Shown here piece after piece: positions 6,197 to 12,820 of a stretch of DNA of 12,820 nucleotides. This stretch comes from Pseudomonadota bacterium (GTDB lineage Bacteria; Pseudomonadota; Gammaproteobacteria; Burkholderiales; Burkholderiaceae_B): NCBI GenBank assembly GCA_023427945.1, contig JAEYZR010000090.1, positions 1 to 12,820 on the forward strand, given 5' to 3'. The position numbers and the translations under genes are program-made. Below the pieces are notes generated by a model, which did not search any database, was not told the origin of the DNA, and was given only the letters and a program-made list of their open reading frames with translations. Numbering within the stretch: the first letter of the stretch is position 1; each line of letters starts with the position of its first letter.

Positions 6197-9100
6197 ATGC
6201 CCAACATCACCAAGACAGAATCCTGTAGCACCGTTGCTGAAACGCCTATCGATGCCACTCGCATCGGCCTTTCACGCACGGCCATTCCAGAATCGCAGGG
6301 GCTGTACACCCCGACCAACGAACACGATGCCTGTGGCGTCGGTTTCGTGGCCCACATCAAAGGGCGCAAGAATCACGCGATCATTCAGCAAGGCCTGAAG
6401 ATCCTGGAAAACCTGGATCACCGGGGTGCGGTGGGGGCCGACAAGCTGATGGGCGACGGTGCCGGGATTCTGATCCAGATTCCCGATGCGCTCTATCGCG
6501 AAGACATGGCCTTGCAGAACGTGACGCTCCCCCCGCCGGGCGAGTACGGGGTGGCCATGATGTTCCTGCCCAAGGAAACCGCCTCTCGCCTGGCCTGCGA
6601 ACAGGAGCTCGAACGCGCCGTACGTGCCGAGGGCCAGGTCGTGCTGGGCTGGCGTGATGTCCCGGTGGATCGTGACATGCCCATGTCGCCCACCGTGCGC
6701 GACTACGAACCGGTGATTCGCCAATTGTTCATTGGTCGTGGCGCCAACGTGATGGTGCCCGATGCCCTGGAGCGCAAACTGTACGTGATTCGCAAGACCG
6801 CGAGCCACGCCATCCAGAACATGAAACTGGCCCACGGCAAGGAATATTTCGTTCCGTCGGCCTCGGTGCGCACCGTGGTCTACAAGGGCCTGCTGCTGGC
6901 CGACCAGGTGGGCCGCTACTACCGCGACCTGGCCGACACACGCGCCGTATCGGCCCTGGCGCTGGTTCACCAACGCTTCTCGACCAACACGTTCCCCGCC
7001 TGGCCCCTGGCTCACCCTTACCGCATGATCGCCCACAACGGCGAAATCAACACGGTGAAAGGCAACTTCAACTGGTTGCGTGCCCGCGAAGGCATGATGG
7101 AATCGGCCGTACTGGGCGACGACCTGAAGAAGCTCTACCCGATCGTGTACGAAGGCCAGTCCGATACGGCAACGTTCGACAACTGCCTCGAACTGCTGGT
7201 CAACTCCGGCTATTCCCTGGCTCACGCCATGATGATGATGATCCCGGAAGCCTGGGAGCAGCATGATCAGATGGAGCCCAGCCGCCGTGCATTCTACGAA
7301 TATCACGCCGCCATGATGGAGCCGTGGGACGGCCCCGCAGCTGTCGCCTTCACCGATGGCCGGCAGATCGGCGCCACGCTGGATCGCAACGGCCTGCGCC
7401 CTGCCCGCTACCTGATCACCGACGACGACATGGTCATCATGGCCTCCGAAGCCGGCACCCTCTCGGTGCCCGAGAACCGGATCGTCAATAAATGGCGCCT
7501 GCAGCCGGGCAAGATGTTCCTGATCGACCTGGAACAGGGTCGCATCATCGAGGACGCGGAAATCAAGTCGCAGCTCTCGAACAGCCGCCCCTACAGCCAG
7601 TGGATCGAACGGCTGCGCATCAAGCTCGAAAGCCTGTCGGCACCCACCTCACCGGCGCCGGACAAGACCGATTCGTCGGTGTCGCTGCTCGATCGCCAGC
7701 AGGCGTTCGGATGGACGCAGGAAGACTACAAGTTCGTGCTCGAGCCGATGGCTCAGTCGGGCGAGGAAGTGATCGGCTCGATGGGCAACGATGCGCCGCT
7801 GGCCGTACTGTCGAACCGCCCCAAGCCGTTCTATAACTACTTCCGCCAGATGTTCGCCCAGGTCACCAACCCGCCGATCGACCCGATCCGCGAACAGATG
7901 GTGATGTCGCTGGTGTCGTTCGTCGGACCGAAACCCAACCTGCTGGACATCAACAACGTGAACCCGCCGCTGCGCCTGGAAGTGGCGCAGCCGGTGCTGG
8001 ACTTTGCCGCGATGGCGCAGATCCGCGACATCGAGCAGGTCACCAGCTACAAGTTCCGCAGCTACGAACTGGACATCACCTATCCCGCGGCCTGGGGCTC
8101 GGAAGGCATCGAGGCGCATGTGGCGGCATTGTGCGCCCGTGCGGTGGACGTCGTGCGCAGCGGCTACAACATCCTCATCGTGTCCGACCGTCTGGTGGAC
8201 AGCGAACGTGTGGCCATTCCCGCGCTGCTCGCGACGTCGGCTGTGCACCAGCACCTGATCCGCGCAGGCCTGCGTACCGCTACCGGCCTGGTCGTGGAAA
8301 CCGGGTCGGCACGCGAAGTGCACCATTTCGCGCTGCTGGGCGGCTACGGCGCCGAAGCGATCCACCCCTACCTGGCACTGCAATCGCTGCGCCAGATGCC
8401 CGAACCGGGCAAGGCGATCAAGAACTACATCAAGGCAGTCGGCAAGGGGCTGAACAAGGTCATGTCCAAGATGGGCATCTCGACCTACATGTCCTACACA
8501 GGCGCCCAGATTTTCGAAGCCGTGGGTCTGCACAGTGCGCTGGTGAACCAGTACTTCACAGGCACGCCGTCCAACATCCAGGGCATCAACATCTTCCAGG
8601 TCGCCGAGGAGGCACTGCGCCACCATCGTGCCGCCTTCAGCAACGATCCGGTCCTGGCCAACGACCTGGACGCCGGAGGCGAGTATGCCTGGCGTGTGCG
8701 TGGCGAAGAACATATGTGGACGCCGGACTCCATCGCCAAGTTGCAGCACGCGACGCGTTCGGACAACTACCGCACCTATAAAGAGTACGCCCAGATCATC
8801 AACGACCAGAGCCGTCGCCACATGACGCTGCGCGGCCTGTTCGAGTTCAAGGTCGACCCCGCCCGCGCCATCAGCCTGGACGAAGTGGAATCGGCCAAGG
8901 AAATCGTCAAGCGGTTCGCCACCGGCGCCATGTCGCTGGGTTCGATCTCCACCGAGGCGCACTCGGTGCTGGCCGTGGCCATGAACCGGATCGGCGGCAA
9001 ATCCAATACGGGCGAAGGCGGCGAAGACGAGCTGCGCTATCGTAAAGAGCTGCGTAACGGCGGTGCCAGCGGCATCAACGATGGCGACACGCTGGCCTCC

Positions 9101-10957
9101 ATCCTGGGCTCTGATCGCATCGAAGCCGACGTGCCGCTCAAGGCGGGCGACTCGCTGCGCTCCAAGATCAAGCAGGTGGCCTCGGGTCGCTTCGGCGTAT
9201 CGGCGGAATACCTCGCCAGCGCCGACCAGATCCAGATCAAGATGGCACAAGGCGCCAAACCTGGCGAAGGCGGCCAGCTGCCCGGCCACAAAGTCACCGA
9301 CTACATTGCAAAGCTGCGCTATTCGGTGCCGGGCGTGGGGTTGATTTCGCCCCCGCCGCACCATGCCATCTACTCGATCGAAGATCTGGCACAACTCATT
9401 CACGACCTGAAAAACGTGAATTCGCGCGCCAGCATCTCGGTCAAGCTCGTCTCCGAAGTCGGCGTCGGGACGGTGGCTGCGGGTGTCGCCAAGGCCAAGG
9501 CCGATCACGTCGTGATCGCCGGCCACGACGGCGGCACGGGCGCATCGCCCGTCTCTTCGATCAAGCACGTGGGCACGCCCTGGGAACTGGGGCTGGCCGA
9601 AACACAACAGACGCTGGTGCTCAACCGTCTGAGCAGCCGTATCCGTGTGCAGGCCGATGGCCAGATGAAGACCGGGCGTGACGTCGTGATCGGTGCCCTG
9701 CTGGGTGCCGACGAATTCGGTTTCGCCACGGCCCCGCTGGTCGTCGAAGGCTGCATCATGATGCGCAAGTGCCATCTGAACACCTGCCCGGTGGGCGTGG
9801 CCACGCAGGACCCTGTCCTGCGCAAGAAATTCCAGGGCAAGCCCGAGCACGTGGTGAACTTTTTCTTCTTCATCGCCGAAGAAGTCCGGGAAATCATGGC
9901 CCAGCTGGGCATCCGCAAGTTCGAGGAACTGATCGGCCGCGCCGATCTGCTCGATACCCGCAGCGGCCTGGACCACTGGAAGGCAATGGGGCTGGACTTC
10001 ACGCGGGTGTTCCATCAGCCCGCCTGCGACACCCCGGTCTACCAGGTCGAAGACCAGGACCACGGCCTGTCCAACGCCCTGGACCTGCAATTGATCGAAC
10101 GCAGCAAACCCGCGCTGGAACGCGGCGAAAAAGTGTCTTTCATCACGCCGGTCCGTAACCGCAACCGCACCATAGGCGCCATGCTGTCCGGCGCCGTGGC
10201 CCTGCGGTACGGCCACGAAGGCCTGCCTGACGACACGATCCACATCCAGTGCAACGGTACGGCCGGACAGAGCTTTGGCGCATTCCTGGCGCACGGCATC
10301 ACGCTGGATCTGGTGGGCGAAGGCAACGACTACGTCGGCAAAGGACTCTCGGGTGGCCGGATCATCGTGCGCTCGCCGAACGATTTCCGCGGGTACGGCC
10401 CGGATCACATCATTGCGGGCAACACCGTGCTGTACGGCGCCCTGGCAGGGGAAGCCTACTTCAACGGCGTGGCGGGCGAACGGTTTGCCGTGCGCAACTC
10501 CGGCGCCGCCACCGTCGTGGAAGGCACGGGCGATCATGGCTGCGAATACATGACGGGTGGCACGGTGGTCGTACTGGGTGACACCGGCCGCAACTTCGCT
10601 GCCGGTATGTCCGGTGGCGTGGCCTATGTCTGGGACCCGCAGCACAAGATGCGTCATAACTGCAACCTGGCAATGGTCGAAATCGAATCGATTGCGGCCC
10701 ACGCCGACCAGGTTGCCGAGGATGCGCTCGAAAGCTGGCACAGCGCACAGCGCGGTGGCGAACGCGAGACCGACGAAAGCATCCTGCGCCGACTGGTCGA
10801 AGACCACTTCCGCTACACCGGCAGCTTCCGCGCCCGCGACATTCTGGGCGACTGGGAGGCCTCGCGTGGGAAATTCGTGAAAATCATGCCGGTGGAATAT
10901 CGCCGTGCGCTGGGTGAAATGTGGCGTGCAGCCAATCCCGAACAGTTGGCTGCCTGA
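6197..10957 (+). CDS. gltB: Glutamate synthase (NADPH) large subunit, GOGAT alpha
   Basis: Large subunit of glutamate synthase. It hydrolyses glutamine, channels the ammonia and makes glutamate from 2-oxoglutarate, completing GS/GOGAT nitrogen assimilation. The 1586-residue product has, in order: a short propeptide (1-45); a class II glutamine amidotransferase domain whose nucleophile should be Cys46 (NEHDACGVGF), exposed by cleavage; a central linker domain; the FMN-binding synthase domain with HDGGTGASP; the 3Fe-4S ligands C1186-x5-C1192-x4-C1197; and the C-terminal Gly-rich beta-helix (for example GGRIIVRSPND and MTGGTVVVLGDTGRNFAAGMSGG). The spacing of the cluster cysteines is as in characterised bacterial enzymes. 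ATG 6197 is preceded by GAGGA about five bases upstream. gltD follows after 12 bases, so the two are cotranscribed. No internal stop or frameshift is seen. Confidence 0.98.
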   Translation: MPNITKTESCSTVAETPIDATRIGLSRTAIPESQGLYTPTNEHDACGVGFVAHIKGRKNHAIIQQGLKILENLDHRGAVGADKLMGDGAGILIQIPDALYREDMALQNVTLPPPGEYGVAMMFLPKETASRLACEQELERAVRAEGQVVLGWRDVPVDRDMPMSPTVRDYEPVIRQLFIGRGANVMVPDALERKLYVIRKTASHAIQNMKLAHGKEYFVPSASVRTVVYKGLLLADQVGRYYRDLADTRAVSALALVHQRFSTNTFPAWPLAHPYRMIAHNGEINTVKGNFNWLRAREGMMESAVLGDDLKKLYPIVYEGQSDTATFDNCLELLVNSGYSLAHAMMMMIPEAWEQHDQMEPSRRAFYEYHAAMMEPWDGPAAVAFTDGRQIGATLDRNGLRPARYLITDDDMVIMASEAGTLSVPENRIVNKWRLQPGKMFLIDLEQGRIIEDAEIKSQLSNSRPYSQWIERLRIKLESLSAPTSPAPDKTDSSVSLLDRQQAFGWTQEDYKFVLEPMAQSGEEVIGSMGNDAPLAVLSNRPKPFYNYFRQMFAQVTNPPIDPIREQMVMSLVSFVGPKPNLLDINNVNPPLRLEVAQPVLDFAAMAQIRDIEQVTSYKFRSYELDITYPAAWGSEGIEAHVAALCARAVDVVRSGYNILIVSDRLVDSERVAIPALLATSAVHQHLIRAGLRTATGLVVETGSAREVHHFALLGGYGAEAIHPYLALQSLRQMPEPGKAIKNYIKAVGKGLNKVMSKMGISTYMSYTGAQIFEAVGLHSALVNQYFTGTPSNIQGINIFQVAEEALRHHRAAFSNDPVLANDLDAGGEYAWRVRGEEHMWTPDSIAKLQHATRSDNYRTYKEYAQIINDQSRRHMTLRGLFEFKVDPARAISLDEVESAKEIVKRFATGAMSLGSISTEAHSVLAVAMNRIGGKSNTGEGGEDELRYRKELRNGGASGINDGDTLASILGSDRIEADVPLKAGDSLRSKIKQVASGRFGVSAEYLASADQIQIKMAQGAKPGEGGQLPGHKVTDYIAKLRYSVPGVGLISPPPHHAIYSIEDLAQLIHDLKNVNSRASISVKLVSEVGVGTVAAGVAKAKADHVVIAGHDGGTGASPVSSIKHVGTPWELGLAETQQTLVLNRLSSRIRVQADGQMKTGRDVVIGALLGADEFGFATAPLVVEGCIMMRKCHLNTCPVGVATQDPVLRKKFQGKPEHVVNFFFFIAEEVREIMAQLGIRKFEELIGRADLLDTRSGLDHWKAMGLDFTRVFHQPACDTPVYQVEDQDHGLSNALDLQLIERSKPALERGEKVSFITPVRNRNRTIGAMLSGAVALRYGHEGLPDDTIHIQCNGTAGQSFGAFLAHGITLDLVGEGNDYVGKGLSGGRIIVRSPNDFRGYGPDHIIAGNTVLYGALAGEAYFNGVAGERFAVRNSGAATVVEGTGDHGCEYMTGGTVVVLGDTGRNFAAGMSGGVAYVWDPQHKMRHNCNLAMVEIESIAAHADQVAEDALESWHSAQRGGERETDESILRRLVEDHFRYTGSFRARDILGDWEASRGKFVKIMPVEYRRALGEMWRAANPEQLAA

Positions 10958-10969
10958 GGACGATAGATC

Positions 10970-12436
10970 ATGGGAAAAATTACTGGTTTCATGGAATTCC
11001 ATCGCCTGAAAGAGGCTTCGGAACCGCCTGCCAAACGCCTGAAGAACTGGCGCGAATTCGTTTTGCACCTGACCGACGAACAGTCCAAGCAGCAGGCCGC
11101 CCGCTGCATGGATTGCGGCATCCCTTTCTGCAACAACGGCTGCCCGGTCAACAACATCATTCCTGACTGGAACGATCTGGTCTATCGCCAGCAATGGCGT
11201 CGTGCGCTGGACGTGCTGCACTCGACCAACAACTTCCCGGAGTTCACCGGACGTATCTGTCCGGCGCCCTGCGAGGCGGCCTGTACGTTGAACATCAACG
11301 ACGACGCCGTGGGCATCAAGTCGATCGAGCACGCCATCATCGACAAGGGCTGGGAAGAAAACTGGGTGACGCCGCAGCCCCCCACGCGCAAGACTGGCAA
11401 GAAAGTCGCCGTAGTGGGATCGGGCCCGGCCGGACTGGCCTGCGCCCAACAACTGGCGCGTGCCGCACAGGCCGCCAATTTGTACCAAAACAGCGACCGT
11501 ATCGGTGGTTTGCTGCGCTATGGCATTCCGGACTTCAAACTCGAAAAAACCCAGATCGACCGCCGGATCAATCAGATGGAAGCCGAAGGTGTGGAATTCG
11601 CGCCCTCGACCTACATCGGCCAGCCCGAAGACGATGCAGCCAACGGCCTGACCGTACGCACGCCCGACTCGCTGATCCACGAATTCGACGCCGTGGTCAT
11701 GTCAGGCGGCTCGGAGACGCCGCGCGACCTGCCGGTGCCGGGCCGCGAACTCGATGGCGTGTATTTCGCCATGGATTTTCTGCGCCAGCAGAACAAAGTA
11801 GTGGCCGGCGACCGCCTGCCCGAGCAGACCCTGGCCAAGGGCAAGCACGTCGTGGTGATCGGCGGCGGCGATACGGGCTCGGATTGCGTGGGCACCAGCA
11901 ACCGGCAGGGCGCGGCCTCGGTCATTCAGTTCGAACTCATGCCCCAGCCTCCCGAAACCGAAAACCGGCCCATGACCTGGCCCTACTGGCCGGCGAAATT
12001 GCGCACGTCCTCGTCGCACGAAGAAGGCTGCGATCGGGACTGGGCGGTGACAACGAAGTCCCTGCAAGGGGCCAACGGCAAAGTCGAGAAGCTGGTGGCC
12101 GCTCGCGTCGAGTGGATCAAGGACGAGGCCACGGGCCAGATGAAAATGCAGGAGATCGAGGGTTCGGAATTCGAACTGAAGGCCGATCTCGTGCTGCTGG
12201 CCATGGGTTTCGTGCATCCTCTGGCGTCCGTGCTGAAATCGTTCAACGTCGATGCCGATGCGCGCGGCAACGTACGCGCCAATACCGACGACTACCGCAC
12301 TAATGTCGACAAGGTGTTTGCTGCCGGCGACATGCGCCGCGGGCAGTCCCTGGTTGTCTGGGCCATCCGCGAAGGGCGCCAGTGCGCACGCTCCGTGGAC
12401 GAGTACCTGATGGGCACCAGCGAACTGCCGCGCTGA
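10970..12436 (+). CDS. gltD: Glutamate synthase (NADPH) small subunit, GOGAT beta
   Basis: Small subunit that oxidises NADPH at FAD and passes electrons through 4Fe-4S clusters to GltB. The 488-residue product has N-terminal cluster cysteines C46, C49, C54, C58 and C97, C101, C105. A first dinucleotide fold follows at G150-S-G-P-A-G155 (FAD), then a second at GGGDTG 298-303 (NADPH), and a C-terminal AAGDMRRGQSLVVWAI block typical of the family. ATG 10970 has GAGGA (10956-10960) overlapping the gltB stop codon, showing tight coupling. Odd point: the strand that follows the first GxGxxG normally ends in Asp or Glu, but here residue 173 is Gln (ANLYQNSDRIGG), and the preceding helix end reads RAAQ rather than the common RAGH-like form. 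The frame is continuous and the changes look like substitutions. Confidence 0.97.
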   Translation: MGKITGFMEFHRLKEASEPPAKRLKNWREFVLHLTDEQSKQQAARCMDCGIPFCNNGCPVNNIIPDWNDLVYRQQWRRALDVLHSTNNFPEFTGRICPAPCEAACTLNINDDAVGIKSIEHAIIDKGWEENWVTPQPPTRKTGKKVAVVGSGPAGLACAQQLARAAQAANLYQNSDRIGGLLRYGIPDFKLEKTQIDRRINQMEAEGVEFAPSTYIGQPEDDAANGLTVRTPDSLIHEFDAVVMSGGSETPRDLPVPGRELDGVYFAMDFLRQQNKVVAGDRLPEQTLAKGKHVVVIGGGDTGSDCVGTSNRQGAASVIQFELMPQPPETENRPMTWPYWPAKLRTSSSHEEGCDRDWAVTTKSLQGANGKVEKLVAARVEWIKDEATGQMKMQEIEGSEFELKADLVLLAMGFVHPLASVLKSFNVDADARGNVRANTDDYRTNVDKVFAAGDMRRGQSLVVWAIREGRQCARSVDEYLMGTSELPR

Positions 12437-12439
12437 GCC

Positions 12440-12448
12440 TGCTACACT
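12440..12448 (+). promoter_or_regulatory. Possible extended -10 promoter for the mla operon
   Basis: TGCTACACT just after the gltD stop codon matches an extended -10 (TGn followed by a TATAAT-like box), with no clear -35. Transcription would start near 12455, about 55 bases before the mlaF ATG, and the leader would contain the hairpin at 12464-12491. Confidence 0.3.
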
Positions 12449-12463
12449 AGGCCAGACCCGGTT

Positions 12464-12501
12464 CCCGGGCGCTTTTCTTGAGGCGTCCGGGCTTTCCTTT
12501 T
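12464..12501 (+). terminator. Hairpin with terminator features between gltD and mlaF
   Basis: CCCGGGCGC (12464-12472) pairs with GCGTCCGGG (12483-12491) over 9 positions with one G-U, with a 10-nt loop. It is followed by CTTTCCTTTTC, a T-rich but interrupted tract. It probably ends or reduces gltBD transcription; if the promoter at 12440 is real it lies inside the mlaF leader. Confidence 0.6.
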
Positions 12502-12509
12502 CTGCGCCT

Positions 12510-12820
12510 ATGACACCTGTATCCCCTGCCGAAACTGTGTTGCACTTCGACCAAGTATCCCTTGGCTACGGAGATTTCACTGTGCTGCGTGACGTATCGA
12601 TGTCGGTAAAAGCCGGCCAGGTCGTTGCCGTCATGGGCGGTTCCGGCTCGGGCAAGACCACCATGCTGCGTGCGGCCACCGGGCAAATGACCGCCCAGTC
12701 AGGCAACGTGCACGTTTTTGGCGTAAACCTGAACCAGGTGTCGCGCCAGAAACTGGAAGGGTTGCGAAAGCGGATGGGCGTCCTGTTTCAACAGGGCGCA
12801 TTGTTTACCGATCTGAATGT
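12510..12820 (+). CDS. mlaF: ABC transporter ATPase, MlaF type, 3' part outside window
   Basis: ATP-binding subunit of the MlaFEDB complex, which moves phospholipids between the inner membrane and the periplasmic carrier MlaC to keep outer-membrane lipid asymmetry. The first 103 residues are present: an N-terminal strand with SLGYGDFTVLRDVSM, Walker A GGSGSGKTT at 43-51, and the Q-loop region with LFQQGALFTDLN at about 92-103, a stretch typical of the MlaF/MCE-associated ATPase group. The signature motif and Walker B lie beyond the window. ATG 12510 is the likely start, although no Shine-Dalgarno is visible before it; GTG 12537 is an alternative. It lies 73 bases after gltD on the same strand. 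The mlaE and mlaD genes are expected next, outside the window. Confidence 0.85.
   Translation, partial: MTPVSPAETVLHFDQVSLGYGDFTVLRDVSMSVKAGQVVAVMGGSGSGKTTMLRAATGQMTAQSGNVHVFGVNLNQVSRQKLEGLRKRMGVLFQQGALFTDLN

Noticed and set aside
6272..7306. A 344-codon minus-strand frame opposite the 5' end of gltB
   Set aside because: It overlaps the conserved glutaminase domain of GltB and has no independent protein features.
11462..11500. Compensated frameshift as the cause of the odd GltD segment
   Set aside because: The alternative frames do not restore a family-like sequence, and the native codons TAC-CAA-AAC-AGC-GAC differ from a typical TAC-GAA-AAG-AAC-GAC by single bases, so substitutions explain it.
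7649..11680. A 1343-codon open frame on the minus strand opposite gltB and gltD
   Set aside because: The plus-strand proteins are unmistakable GOGAT subunits. The antisense frame is His/Gln/Val/Asp-rich without domain sense and arises from the high-GC codon bias of the sense genes.
1..12820. CRISPR array, tRNA/rRNA genes, prophage or integrative-element boundaries
   Set aside because: No regularly spaced repeats, no recognisable RNA gene folds and no integrase or att-like duplications were seen on reading both strands.

Overview
The window looks like ordinary chromosome from a beta-proteobacterium of the order Burkholderiales, most likely family Alcaligenaceae (Bordetella/Achromobacter/Castellaniella relatives). 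This is inferred from the GC-rich coding bias, the beta-type RpoH, the gltB-gltD-mlaF order and the protein wording. No database search was possible, so genus is not assigned. No phage, plasmid, CRISPR, rRNA or tRNA is visible.

Left part (1-2500). A CPA1-type Na+/H+ antiporter gene runs leftwards out of the window. Diverging from it is a CpdA-like cyclic-nucleotide phosphodiesterase gene with an unusual Asn-Arg-Asp in place of the family's Asn-His-Asp. The 367 bases between cpdA and rpoH hold no large gene. They carry the rpoH terminator, a possible 31-codon ORF and, on the minus strand, three consecutive hairpins. The middle hairpin exposes a long pyrimidine loop complementary to Shine-Dalgarno sequences, and the last is a strong intrinsic terminator. 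I read this as an undescribed small RNA and consider it the best candidate for something new here.

Middle part (2499-6100). Three genes lie on the minus strand: rpoH (heat-shock sigma factor), a small two-helix membrane protein, and fghA (S-formylglutathione hydrolase). The rpoH promoter is overlaid from -35 to -10 by a near-perfect CIRCE element, the HrcA operator, so the two heat-shock systems appear to be wired together. Diverging from fghA is a RAYT-type (REP-associated tyrosine transposase) homologue that has lost both the HUH histidines and the catalytic tyrosine. A 12-bp inverted repeat lies just after it.

Right part (6100-12820). gltB and gltD encode the two subunits of NADPH-dependent glutamate synthase (GOGAT), 12 bases apart and clearly one operon. 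A promoter-like site, a hairpin with terminator features and the start of an mlaF-like ABC transporter ATPase gene (outer-membrane lipid asymmetry) follow. GltD has Gln where the first dinucleotide-binding fold normally ends in an acidic residue.

Nothing here amounts to a complete new multi-gene system. The novelty lies in regulation (the sRNA candidate, CIRCE on rpoH, the mlaF leader) and in proteins with altered active-site residues.
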